64,000 bases of DNA. Origin: Whalleya microplaca. Taxonomy: Eukaryota > Ascomycota > Sordariomycetes > Xylariales > Xylariaceae. The notes under the pieces were generated by a model. The model did no database searches. It worked only from the letters and a program-made list of their open reading frames with translations, and had not been told where the DNA came from. The DNA lies in contig MU385710.1 of the NCBI GenBank assembly GCA_022497155.1, forward strand, positions 1,550,001-1,614,000, written 5' to 3'. Made by a program: the position numbers and the translations under genes. Positions 1-11,458 of the stretch are shown here, piece after piece; within the stretch, counting starts at the first letter, position 1; every line of letters starts with the position of its first letter.

Positions 1-186
1 GTACCAACATATGCATAACCCCTGAAAGCTCCGCACGCGTCGAGCCTCCTTAATATCAGTCGCGTTCACCTACAAACCTCCTATTACTTTCGAAGCCGGG
101 GCGGACTTATGACTTCTTAGATCCTAACTACATGTGTTGTTCATTCACCTTTCCTTTTTCACGGACTTTTCGGACTTCTATTCTCA

Positions 187-1300
187 ATGGATTTCATAAA
201 CAGCTTCCTCGGCGCCGCGGGCCCCACTAAACCCGAGGCCCTCGAACCCTCCCACCCGTACTACCCCCTAGACGTGGCCATTCCCGCGTACGTCCCCAAT
301 GAGGCGCCTTTACCGGCGCTTGTGGCGTCCATGGCGGGCATGCTGGGGTGTGCGCTGCTGAGCGCCTCGCTTGTGGCGCTGAAGGTTAACCCGAATCTGA
401 CGAAGTGTAATTTGGCGCTGGTGTGCTGGTTCGTCTTGAGTGAGTCGCTTGTTACATACCTGCTCATAGGTGTACATCCAATCTCATATGAGCCCATTTC
501 GCTAACTACGTTTGAATTGATAGATGGCTGTTTGCATTGTTTCTTTGAGGGTTAGTCTGCGATATTGTATTCTTATCCTGCCTGTCCATGTGGACGTGGG
601 TCCAGCTTGACTGGAGAGGGACTATAAGGATACACATAACTGACTGGTTGATCTAGGATACTTCGTGCTGAACCATGCTACGCTTGCCTCCTCACAAAAT
701 GTGCTCGCGCAGCTGTGGAAGGAGTATGCGCTGTCCGACTCGCGATACCTGACCTCTGACTTTTTCATGCTGAGCGTGGAGAGCATCACGGCGGTAAGTG
801 ATACCCATGGACGCGCTCATCGTCTATCAAATATAATGAAGCACGTGATCATCGTAGCTGATATAATTTAGTTCGCGTGGGGACCCCTCTGCTTCGCCAA
901 CGCCGTGGCCATCGTCAAGGGCTGTCCTCTGCGCTACGCGCTCCGCATCGCCGTGTGCATGGCGCACCTGTACGGCGTGGCGCTGTACTTCGGGACGAGC
1001 CTGTCCCAGTACTACTACACGGGCCTCTCGCACAGCCGGCCCGAGGTTCTGTACTTCTGGGTCTACTATGTTGGGTGTAATCTACCATGGGCTCTCATTC
1101 CGTCGGGTAAGTTGGATGGACTCCGTGGAGTGTCGGCTGTTCGGTGCTAATTTGTGATGATAGTTCTCCTGTTTGATAGTGTGAGGACGGTCAACAGAGC
1201 AATGAAGGCTTTGGACAAGGTTGAGGACACTTTGAGCACACACCGCCAGAAGAATGAGGCTGCTGAGGGACGAAAAGCTGAGCCTAGAAAGACAAAGTAA
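187..1300 (+). CDS. EBP-like sterol delta8-delta7 isomerase (EXPERA family)
   Basis: Five exons are inferred: 187-439, 524-550, 657-793, 872-1106 and 1164-1300, giving 262 aa with all phases consistent. The second exon is only 27 nt. The protein has several hydrophobic segments and the EBP signature. His89 and Glu93 lie in CLHCFFEG, followed by WKEYALSDSRY, then Glu135 in SVESIT and Asn209/Trp212 in GCNLPW. These correspond to residues known to matter in EBP, so the active site looks intact. The family shifts the sterol ring double bond from delta8 to delta7 in the ER membrane. Fungi usually do this step with the unrelated Erg2, so the real substrate here may differ. The tail is short, charged and possibly coiled (about residues 225-262). 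The start is the first ATG after an in-frame stop-rich leader. Confidence 0.88.
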
Positions 1301-2275
1301 AGTGTCCACTTCTAGAGTAGTATATTCGACGCTGGAAGCTGGAACTCATTCGATTCACTTGACAATGATATATACCCTGGAAAATTTGGGCTGGGGCTGG
1401 TTCGATTAACTGGGACGGTCCGAAATGCAAATGGCTTTAGATGCGAGGTTCTGGATGTTCTCGGCTTACCTCCGAGATTTGGTCCCTATGTTACATTAAC
1501 TCTTATTCTTGGTTTTATGACACTTACAAAGTTATATATGTGGTACGTATATTAGATGTGTCTACTCAATCGCACCTCTATACCTAGTTAATCTTTGATC
1601 AGTGGCTCAACATAGAAGTTTGTCAACCTCACTCCATTCAAATGAACCACCAAAGACACAAAGCCATACAACACTGCCAACGCTGCGCTGTTAGATGCCG
1701 AACCTACCCCCTCTTAAAAAGCCCAAGCCACTCAAGCATATATCTATGCAGTCTAGGCTAGGCTAGGACCTGTAGTATTACTCAAGCCCCTGCTGATTCC
1801 TACTAGAATAGCCTGGATATTCCACCTGCCAGACCAAGACCCAGAAACATTAAAAACGTGATTAAGCCAAACATCACAGGAATAGCACACAGTATGACAT
1901 ACCATTAATAAGGCAATATTCATAAAGCATTGAGGCAAAAACCTAAACCTCGATAAAACTCCACGTACCATCCGCGTATTTTCCTTATCCGATCCCTTGC
2001 CGTGTTGTGCCGTGCCATGCCGTTCCCTACCCTACCTAACCTGAATGCCCCTTATGCCAATTCCTCCCTATCATAAAGTAGTGTTCCTTCCCCATTAGTT
2101 TCATGTCGAGTATCTTGGTACCCAGACCTGAGGTGATGAGGTTATATGTCATAACAAGAGACGGGGTTCCCAATACTGTCGCGGTCGTCATCAGTCGCTG
2201 AAGCCAGAGTCCTCTCAACAACCTTTACCCTTTGCATCTCATTACAATGCATCAACCCCCTCAAATCACTAATCA
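1301..2275. other. intergenic, no gene seen
   Basis: Only short unsupported reading frames are present. The stretch probably holds the 3' UTRs of the EBP-like gene and of the convergent membrane-protein gene. Confidence 0.6.
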
Positions 2276-4102
2276 TCACCTAGCAACGCACTCAGCCCCC
2301 ACAACCCCAGCGCCCGCAACACCCAAACCCCCCAGGGTCACCAGCCCCCAGACCAGCGCCGCAGTCTCCCAATCCAGGTCTTCCGGCACGACATCAGCTT
2401 CTTCCCCTTCTCTCGCTTCCACCCGGGGCGGTGGTTCGTACGCACGTTCCTCCTCGGGCTGTTTAGCAGTCTTCCTAGGCCGCCCTCGCTTGCGCCCCGG
2501 CGTCGCGGTGACGTGGTCCTCGCTGGTGGTGGTGGCGCTCATCGAGCTCGCGACGCTCGCGCCTCGCGCAGCAGCAGCAGGAGTCTTGGCCGGTCGGGCG
2601 CGGCGGCGGAGCGTCATCGAGTGTTCTGATGACGTGGATGGGTCCTCCACGATCGCCTCCGGGCCCGGGCCCGGGTCCGGCTTGCGGGCGCGGTGAGGGA
2701 TCGAGGGGTCCGCTGTGGTTGGCTGGTCTGTGCTCCAGTGTGAATGTGGGCTGTAGAAGGGCACGACCGACGCGAGGATATCGTGGGCGTCGGGGGCGCG
2801 GACGGCGGCCCAGAGGCCCAGGCTGAAAGCCGAGAGCAGGACGTCCCAGCCTACGCCCGCGACGGCGGGGTGTTCGGAGATAGAGCCGAGGAGCTTGACG
2901 AGGGCTGTGGTGCCGCGCTCCCATTTTGTTCGCGATTCGACGTCCCAGGGCAGGAAGACGCTGTGGCGGTGGTAGTGCGCGTTGGGGGTGGTGGAGATTA
3001 GGCCTACTATGGTGGCCTTTAGGTGTAATAAGATTGAGGCGACGGAGATGATCCGGAAGAGCGTCTTGTAGGAGCTGTAAGCGTCGTGGGGGTGAGAGTG
3101 GACGGTGCCCCCGTTGACTGGGGCAATTTTCGGTAAGATAAGGGGTAAGAATGTAACTGCTCGAGTTGCCAGTACCACGTTCGCGAATGAAGACGTGTTT
3201 GCGGCATATGGGAGCAGGAATAAATATCCATAGTTCAAGACCAGGGTGCTTAGAAATATGAATGGATATGGGTGCCAGTCATCCGGCTTCGGAGGCATCA
3301 ACCAGTCGCGGACCCGAATCCATCTCGATGTTGGGAAGGGCACTATTGGTAACTCCAGCTCATCCCCTGTCGGTAGCGGTGCGGGTGTCAGGAGAAGGGC
3401 CAGGTAAAATAGATTTTGGGCGTATGACAAGTTGACAAGATGAGCCAAAGCGAGGAAAGCCGGAGTCAATGGGATCTTTCGTCGTCGGCCCTCGATTGCT
3501 AGTAGCATGCTAAAGCTTACTGTCGCGAGGTCGATCTGCTGGCCCCACCAGAAGCGGCGAGACTTCTCGACCACGATTTCCAGAGCATCGTATACGAGGG
3601 GTGTATCGCTCAGCCATTGTGCGATGTACTGTTGACTCGAGTTCTTAGAATCTGTTATGATTCCGTCCTCACTCAAGAAGCTAGGATTGTGTTAGACACT
3701 ATTGATGCAATATAGCGACTGTGGGTCAAGATAGGTCATACCGTTGCGGCTGATCGAGACCATGCTCATATGCCCAGGTCCTATACGACAGAATAGCCGT
3801 TGCAATCGATGAGTAAGTTGCCAATGATAGAGCTGCGATTGCCAGTCCGACGAAAATTGGCACCAGTCTCTTACGCTTTGCTTGGCGAGACCGCGTGTCC
3901 TGAGCTGGCCGTAGGTTTCTATACGATGTATAGAGGCTCGCAGTGACCGCATATGTCAAGTATACAATCAGAGCAATATGCGTGCCCGTTTTAGCCAAGG
4001 GCGCAAACCTACGTAAGTTGTCAGCACTCTAGTACGAGGTCATCATGGATGGCGTTGTTGTGGCTTATACTTCACTGGGTGCTGGAACGGTACCGGTGCC
4101 AT
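2276..4102 (-). CDS. unrecognised polytopic membrane protein with AT-hook-like motif
   Basis: Three exons are inferred on the minus strand: 4102-4071, 4008-3742 and 3680-2276, giving 567 aa with matching phases. The 11-codon first exon was chosen because it supplies an ATG and splices in frame (GTATAAG donor, TACGTAG acceptor). The N-terminal two thirds are hydrophobic, with about seven predicted membrane helices and a Lys/Arg-rich loop near residue 40. From about residue 410 the protein is hydrophilic, rich in Pro, Ser and Arg. It carries GRKRGRPRK at about residues 495-503, a textbook AT-hook core (GRP flanked by basic residues). A last hydrophobic segment at about 535-560 closes the protein. 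I do not recognise the family. Integral membrane proteins of similar shape occur in fungal metabolite clusters, but no such cluster is visible. An AT-hook would suggest an inner nuclear membrane or DNA-tethering role; this is inference only. Confidence 0.65.
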
Positions 4103-4664
4103 TTTCACGATTATGCGAATTTCTCGAATGAATTCCAAGCGAAGAATTGGGAGGAAGACATTGAGATGCGTTATCTATTCGGGTTGTCTGGAGATAGATG
4201 GCTGAGGATCGAGATGCGATGTAGTTGAGAGTCACAAGGCGTCCATGTATGTTGGTGGTGTTTGTACCTATGTACCTACATGTACATGTAGTTGCAGTCG
4301 CGTGGCTGAAGACGGGAATCAATGGCGTGTTCGATGCAAGTAATAAGTACTGGTTACTTAGGAGATCCCCAGTTTTCCCCATTGCTTACAAGTCCCTATA
4401 CAAACAACCCTACATAGCATCCTGTGATTGAATCTAACTTGATCTTTGGGGTACATAACTAGCTGCCTCCCTAGCAGCCTAGAAGGCCCCGTGTCGCATT
4501 CGAGCTACCTTAGGTACCGTACCCTAGCACCCGCCCAGCCGCCCAGCCGCCCAGCCGCCCTGCCGCCCTGCCGCCCTGCCGGCTACATGTAGATGTCGCA
4601 ATCGCAAAAGGGATATCGGAAGCTTTGAGGCTCAACCCTAATCTTGCTCCAACGCCACGCCAAT
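4103..4664. other. intergenic between divergent genes, with 8-bp tandem repeat
   Basis: This separates the divergently transcribed membrane-protein and arl3 genes and so should hold both promoters. No coding exon is supported. The only visible structure is the GC-rich tandem repeat at 4531-4581. Confidence 0.6.
4531..4581. repeat. short tandem repeat, 8-bp unit
   Basis: About six units of GCCGCCCA, changing part-way to GCCGCCCT, lie about 85 nt upstream of the arl3 start codon. Confidence 0.85.
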
Positions 4665-5417
4665 ATGTACCATCTGGCAAAGGGCCTGTATCGGCTCGCG
4701 ACCAGTAAAGAGGGTGAGTAGTATTTCCCTACCTTATTCCATGTTCTACATATCTCATGTCCCCTGAATCAATCAATCTCTCAGCATACCCATCAATTGT
4801 CTGACATCGTACCCATTACGCCAACAGAGTACTCGGTGATCCTCCTCGGGCTGGACAACGCGGGCAAGACGACGTTCCACGAGCAGGCGAAGTCGCTCTT
4901 CCTCCCCGAGCACCCGGACCCGAAGCTGAAGACGGTGCCGACGGTGGGGCAGAACGTGTCGACGCTGACGCTGGCGGACATGTACCTGAAGATCTGGGAC
5001 GTGGGCGGGCAGCTGAGCCTGCGCAAGCTGTGGCAGAGCTACTACGCCTCGTGCCACGCCATCGTCTTCATCATCGACAGCACCGACATCGGCGACGGCG
5101 TGCTCGAGCACGACGGCTCCGACCGCCTCGACGAGTGCCGCCTCGTGCTCGAGGACGTCCTCCAGCACTCCGAGACCGAGGGCGTGCCCCTCCTCATCCT
5201 CGCCAACAAGCAGGACCGCGAGGACTGCCTCGAGGTCGTCAAGATCAAGGAGGGCCTCGTCAAGAAGGTCTTCGAGGGCGACAAGGCCTCCAGCATTCGC
5301 GACTCCAGGGTGCTGCCGGTCAGCGCGCTGACGGGCACCGGGGTCAGGGAAGCTGTGGATTGGGTGCGGTCGAGGGTGAAGTGGAATAAGGAGTCGCGGC
5401 CGCCAGTGATGAGGTAG
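4665..5417 (+). CDS. arl3: Arl3/ARFRP1-type small GTPase
   Basis: Two exons (4665-4713 and 4828-5417) give 212 aa. All nucleotide-binding motifs are visible: GLDNAGKT (P-loop), TVPTVGQN (switch I Thr), WDVGGQ (switch II), NKQD and SALTG. The N-terminus begins MYHLAKGLYRL with no Gly at position 2, so it is not N-myristoylated like Arf. It matches the Arl3/ARFRP1 pattern, where Met followed by a bulky hydrophobic residue is acetylated by NatC and read by Sys1 at the trans-Golgi. Known role of the family: recruiting Arl1 and golgins, and controlling Golgi-endosome traffic. The first exon is only 49 nt and carries the targeting helix, so gene callers may miss it. Codons in the second exon are strongly GC-biased, as expected for a well-expressed gene. 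Confidence 0.93.
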
Positions 5418-5615
5418 AAAGAAGAAAGAACATATCAGGCCACATTCGGTTCTTGGGTTGAAGGGGGGTTCCATTTTTTTGCATTCAGCGCTTATGGGTG
5501 ACGGCGTTGGGAGGGTTGAATATTACGGTCAGAGTTTCATCTAATACGGATGATCTCCAAACCATGGGTATCTTATATTTTTGTAACTCATGGAAAGGCG
5601 ATTATATGGCTACTA

Positions 5616-6546
5616 TCATCTCTCATTCTCTGCAGATAACTCTGCTAACAGTCCCCCTTTATCTCTTCGTTTGGAGTCCTCGGCTAGCTTCCGATCTAGT
5701 AACGTCGAGAACTCCTTGACCTTCTGGAGAGCGACACTTGCGCACTGAATCAGTGAGATGGCTTCCACCGGCGTGCCGCCTAACTTTGCGATCTGGCAAA
5801 TCTCCCCATGCTTGTTCAAACTGATGGTACAGCTAGACACTCTCAGTTGCTCCTCCAGAAGGTTTGCATCTAGCAACATGATCTCTCCCAATTCTCCGTA
5901 AAAGCTGAAGGTGATACAAAAGGGCGAATGTAGCCAGCTTAAAGGCACTGGCTCTCTTTCTGCCGGCGTGTGTACAGTTAACGTCTCCCCTTCCATGCTC
6001 GTGTCAGGCTTCCTGAAATGCCGTAATGCTGCTACTACGGCGAGACAGGATCCGTCTATCAGATTGCCATCGTGTGAGAGCACGTGTAGGTCAACTCTTA
6101 TAGACCAACACTTTTGACCAGCAATGAGACAGAGGGATTCCGTATCGAGCGCATTGGACCGGCGGACGGTCTTCTCGAGTAATCTTGACAATAGTACTTC
6201 TGTCTCTGTCGGCCTGTTGACTTCGAAAGCAGGCGATGCCATTGGGCTGAGCTCCGTGGTTATTGTGAATATGCCGTCGAACGGTCGATCAGAGTAAGGG
6301 GTTGTGACTTCGGCCGAGACTTTGGCAAGTATCCTAGTCACAATTAGTAAAAGACTCCGATATAATTTATATTCGAACATACCTCGTCTTGCCTAGTGTT
6401 ACATCTGCCACTCCATACTGGTCCCCGAACTTGAGATCAAGCTTTCTGAACTGGTCTAATGCGCGGCCGTCGACGCGCAGGTGCTCTTGCAGTGCCTGCA
6501 CCACAAATGTGCGCTCATTAAGGGAAGGTTCAGCCTCTCGAGGCAT
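5616..6546 (-). CDS. rrp45: exosome core subunit Rrp45 (RNase PH fold)
   Basis: Two exons (6546-6383 and 6333-5616) encode 293 aa, close to the usual fungal length. The start is the ATG at 6546 giving MPREAEPSLNERTF, which aligns with the family N-terminus. Diagnostic stretches are LRVDGRALDQFRKLDLKFGDQYG, split here as LRVDGRALDQF and KFGDQYGVADV, then PYSDRPFDG, ELSPMASPAFE, EKTVRRSNALD, CLIAGQKCW and ISLNKHGEICQIAKLGG. Rrp45 is one of six RNase PH-like ring subunits of the nuclear and cytoplasmic RNA exosome and is catalytically inactive in eukaryotes. The gene is divergent from cwc15 across a shared 388-bp promoter region, pairing two RNA-processing genes. Confidence 0.95.
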
Positions 6547-6934
6547 GGTTGACAATCAAATGGGAAGTGTGAACCAGGAATTGTCTCTCATCAACTCATC
6601 ATTCGTATAAAGGTAGGTACTTAGAGAGTGGGATGGTGGGGGTGTGCAGGTCCAGCTTTGGGAGCTTCAAAATTCCCCAGAAATTCTGCCGGGCGGTGAC
6701 TCGCTAACCCCTGCACGATCGGCTCTAATGCACGTTGAATGGCCGACATTGGATTGGATGGAAGCAACGACCTGCATATATTCTAGAACGGCTTCCATTT
6801 TGTTGCAACGTAAAACAAACAACATCTTTCAACACTTAAACTCAACGTCATAGCATCAACGAAGTACACAACATATATGCTGCACAGCTTGACTCCCAGC
6901 TTCTTGATTCAATTCAACAGGGGAACAACCGAAG
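6547..6934. promoter_or_regulatory. shared divergent promoter region rrp45/cwc15
   Basis: This 388-bp spacer separates the two divergent starts. No TATA box or recognised motif is obvious. A few hydrophobic frames are shadows. Confidence 0.4.
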
Positions 6935-7912
6935 ATGACTACCGCACACAGACCTACCTTTGATCCAGTCAGTCCAAGCACTTGCAAGAAACTCCAGCAA
7001 TAGCTGCTAACGAGCAACAGGCACGCGGCAAGGAAGCCCTGCGAGGGCCTGCCTACCACCAACGGCTTCTTCCTGCATACACCCAACTCAAGTTCCGGTA
7101 CATAGACCCCCGCGCATCGACAGAATCCTCGAGCTTCACTCACTAACCCAACTGCAGAAAACCCGGCCAAGGAGGCGATGCCGACGACGAGCCGCGCGAT
7201 CTCCGCGCTGAGCTCCTCGCAGCCGAAGCCGCGCACTTCGCGAAGCAAAACGGCGGCGCCCTGCCGCCATCGGCCAGTAGCGACTCCGAGGCCGCCACAA
7301 CCGCAGCCGCTGCTACGAACAACGCCCCCAAGCGGCCGCTCCAGCTGACCTCACAAGCCGCCGACGGGGGAGAAGAAGAAGACCCGGAGGCCAAACGGCG
7401 GCGCATATTAGAGGAGACGAGGGACATAGACGCGGACTCGGAGGACGGGTCGGAGGAGGACGACAGCGAGGAGGACAGCGACGATGACGACGAGGACGAG
7501 GAGGCGGAGCTCCAGCGCGAGCTCGAGAAGATCCGACGAGAGCGCGCCGAGAAGCGCGAGAGGGAGGAGCGGGAACGGGCTGCTGCCGAGGAAGAGGAGC
7601 GGGAGCGGGATATTGCGCTGGGGAACCCGCTGCTGAATACTAAGCAGGACTTCAACTTGAAGCGAAGGTATGTCGAGATGCGGTCGAAATGCTTGTTGAC
7701 GTTGTTATAACTAACTTGCGACAGATGGGATGACGATGTTGTCTTCAAGAATCAGGCGAGAGGGACTGAGGATAAGGGCAAGAAGAAGGAGTTCATCAAC
7801 GTAAGTCATCATAACTATATGATTCCATTGAAAAGGGGCACATGCTAACATTCGATAGGATCTCCTGCGATCTGATTTCCACAAGCGGTTCATGAGCAAG
7901 TATGTGCGATAG
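6935..7912 (+). CDS. cwc15: pre-mRNA splicing factor Cwc15/Cwf15
   Basis: Five exons (6935-6967, 7021-7097, 7158-7667, 7725-7800, 7859-7912) give 249 aa with consistent phases. The N-terminus MTTAHRPTFDP-ARGKEALRGP is the family signature. It is followed by a low-complexity acidic middle (about residues 100-165) and a long charged helix rich in Glu/Arg (about 165-205). The C-terminus has TKQDFNLKRRWDDDVVFKNQAR, seen here as FNLKRRWDDDVVFKNQAR, and ends in DLLRSDFHKRFMSKYVR. Cwc15 belongs to the Prp19-associated complex (NTC-related) and sits near the spliceosome active site. The four short introns include one with the less common GTCAGT donor after codon 11. Confidence 0.95.
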
Positions 7913-10900
7913 AATGTACCTTCGAGAGCAACCATAGACAGCCGAGATGATTACCCAAATGAGAAAATACCATGCAGGTCAACCTCTTCATTTTCATTCG
8001 GATTATCAATTTGCTAGTCCTTTCATCCACAAAGCTCTTCACATCCAGTTAGAATGTCAGTATACTGCTCGCCCCTGAATACTACGGCACAGGGGCAATG
8101 GGGTTTCAAACTCAGGGGATATGTCTGAGTGAAGCCACAACCAAAGAATAATAGTTTTCTATTAGGTAATACAGAGTCATTCACAACTGCTATCCAAGTC
8201 CCCATCCACATATTGATTTTGAATAGTCACCATCGACATCGGGGGCTGATTAGTCATCCACGTCAAAGCACTCGATAGAGTTTACCGGACTAAGGCTTTG
8301 CGCATTTTAGGTAAACAACTCACCACTGCACACACGACTGGCCTCAGAAGATCATATATAAACCAAGATAACCTTAGAGTCCCTAACAAGAAAACAATCC
8401 CAATGGCCGGTTCGGGAATTGGTCTAGCGAAGCATCTTTACTAAATATTCTTACATGACATTCTTAGACCAACGGAGGTTCGACTCCTTCGGCGGCCAAC
8501 TCGTCATCTTTTTTGCAGTCTTTTGCTATTATTTTTCGCCTTGCTTTTATTTTCATCTTCGTTGACGATAGTACATTGAAGTCAATTATTATATTGGATA
8601 TTTTTTTCGCGAAGGACATATAATCGTTCTGAACTGATCTGAACCTCTGATCACCAATCATATTGCCCTTACTCCTAACATTGAAGATAATAGCTTGGAG
8701 TCTAGATGACAAGTCAACCTGGAAACCACGTTCAACATGCTCAAAAACAACCGAAAATATATCATCACACTCGCGAGCACCTATGGTCAAATAGTGCTGA
8801 GGCACTAGCTACATGCTTTGGAAATTCGTAATTAAATGCTACACTAGTTGCGTTCTTGGCCCTCTTGTATATATTCAAAGAAATAATAACCTGTGCAATA
8901 GGAGTGGCTTAGAACCGATAGCACTATATCTGGTCCCTTCGTTTCTAGGTCACTTTGAATGAAATCGAGGCCCGGACTGCGAGATGGCATATGAGACCCC
9001 TAGGCAGCTAGGTGATTGATCAATTTCGAGAACAACCACAGCTCCTCGAGGACAACCGTTGAATCACCACATTTGTTCTCAGGTTCCCAGATATGAGGAA
9101 TGCTGGCGCGCTATAAAGAGATATTTTACCGCCATCCGTGTTCCGGTCATGGTATACCTTGTATGTGATTTGGATGCACTTCTGCTTCTTCTATTTCCCC
9201 TTTGAGAATTCCATAATGCGATGCCCTTTTCTAAGCCCCCTTGAACCTCATATATTGTGACATACTGTGAGCAGCTGTAAGGACTCAAAGGTCATGTGAC
9301 AAAGGGGGAGTGCCGGAAGGTGCTTACAGCACCTATAGAGCACTCAGATTCAGTGTGCTTTGTGTGTAATTTGCTTATAAGCAGTACTAGCCTCCTGTAC
9401 CCCCACAGTAGCTAATACAAGGCCAATACCACCCCCATATCTGCCGACATATACCTAGGTATATATCACCACATCTTCATGTTTGCTACCCCATCTATAA
9501 TCAACCTTATATTCACGACCCCAAGTTATGTACGACCATGAGTTAGACATGAAAGACTAAGTACTTACTATGAAGCTACTACCCTTATGATTCAGGTAGA
9601 CGGAAATGAGCTAATAGAGCGAATACCAATAACGCTGTTAGGAATCGAACCTAACGCGCTCTATATACTTGGCCTGGCCACAGCTGACGGAGGTCTTTAG
9701 ATCTTGGCTGACTTCTGATGACATCGAAACTTCAAGCTCATGCTGATATTGGATGGGGTGAATTCTCGCCTCCAAAGTTTCGCAAGGCCTGTCCTTGATA
9801 CCTTCAAATATTCGATGGAGGTTCTGGAATAATTCAAATTGATACCTAGTTAGTTATCAAAAATACCATATGGGCTGTCTGCGTTTACTTAAATTATCTA
9901 TTTTGGAACTCTCTAAAGGTGACATAAGCATGTTCATCGTTGTTTCCTATAGTGAGTTATACCTAAGAGGCTCTTCCCCCAGGATCTGCTATGCTCCTAC
10001 TCAGAAATGTTGCTAACCTTTAATATGCTGCTAGACTATATCGTCTCCTATTTCGAAAATTCTACACGCCCTGGATATGCTCTGTGTTCTATCATTATAG
10101 AGACTTCCTTTCTCAACCTTCTGCTGCCCTATCGACAGAGTTACGAGACTGTTTAATCTAGTCTAGGGCGTTCCATTCTATTGGATTAGCCAATTGATAG
10201 TTATCTGACCATTTGAATCGTCCAATCGATCATCAAGTACCTAGGTATACGTTCTACCTTAGCTGGAAGCCCTTGACTGCATCTCAAGCTGATATCGACC
10301 TTAGCAAAGGTCTACTAGCAGCGAAGCTGTATTCTCCAAGCACCGACTTGACATCAGTTCACCAAGTCTGGTATCCCCACTAAGATCTTGATTGTCCCTT
10401 GTGACAATTGGGCTAACAATAGACTGCACAACATGCTTACCAGCCTTGCCCATGGAGTACCGAGATGTGTTGCTTCAATGAGAGTTTCGCTCTGTATTCC
10501 CATCTCGAGTTTTGGGACGACATTGGTTTCCGGACGGAAGTACTTTCGACTTGGTACACAATTACTCTCTTTGCATTCCGTCTTGGTGAATCACTTGGCA
10601 ATATCTAAAGTGAAAATCGGATCTACAATAGAACGAAGGCTCTCCTCCCAGTATGATTCTCATCCACGAGACACAGTAAGGGCAAACAAGCAAACCGCAA
10701 CGATATATACAAAGAGCATGCTCACAAGAGCTAAGAAAATGAGAGGATATCATTCGCCTATCTAAGATTTGATTTGATTTGTGCACAGCTCTGAGATACG
10801 TACCTACCTCCTTCCGCGTGTATCGATCTATTCACGCAACTACCATAGCAATTCAAGCAGCAACCGGTCACAATAGGCAGATTGATTGGCATATGCTTAT

Positions 10901-11458
10901 CGTCAGCGCTTTATTGTGGCATAGGCTTTCGATATAAACCTACATAGCACCCACCTCCATCCTTTGGTGCGCAACAAAGCCCATCTGCCAAACTGCATCG
11001 TCCACGCATTAGCCTTCTGCCAATTTCGTTACGAATTCGACCGTGCTGAGAGTACTTCGCTTCTCAATGCGTTTGGCATTCACACAAATCTTATTCCAGC
11101 GTTGGGCTTGTTGCTAGTTCCCTATCATCACCCCGTTGCCGCCTTGTTGTCGTAACGCGTGCTTCCCCTCGGAGTCAACTTGGTAAGCATTTCCACTGCC
11201 AACCCTCATATCCTCACTTACAATCGATAGCAATTGAATTGCACTACCTGCCTTCCAGAGGTTCGTGACTACGCACTTCGATTGGTGTCCTTTTTTCATC
11301 CAGTCTTGAGTGAATACCAGCTTGCACCTCTGGGCTTAGACCCAGGGTGTGGGAATTCACAGACACCTTGCTTAGAGGTCATTCTACAAGTGGCCTCGCC
11401 AACTGCGGTCTCCCTAGAGTCAAGCCTGTATACTGGCTCCGAAGATTTCTTCGCCACA
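7913..11458. other. 3.5-kb gene-poor region
   Basis: No convincing gene is present. The longest frame is a 113-codon minus-strand stretch at 8464-8805 without an ATG at its head. It encodes a Lys-rich segment and could be one exon of a lost gene. A tRNA-like hairpin sits at 9612-9662. The base composition is AT-richer than in the neighbouring genes. Confidence 0.5.
9612..9662. repeat. hairpin with T-arm/B-box-like core
   Basis: A 7-bp outer inverted repeat (TAGAGCG/CGCTCTA) encloses an inner stem of TTAGG/CCTAA. On the minus strand the inner loop reads TTCGATT, identical in form to a tRNA T-arm and pol III B-box. There is no complete tRNA cloverleaf. A related sequence lies at 53290-53332. 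Confidence 0.4.

Noticed and set aside
8464..8805. 113-codon minus-strand frame
   Set aside because: It has no ATG at its head and no partner exon or family signature; it is noted only within the gene-poor region.
10388..10786. Overlapping plus and minus frames of about 75-125 codons
   Set aside because: Composition looks random on both strands and there is no splice-consistent extension.
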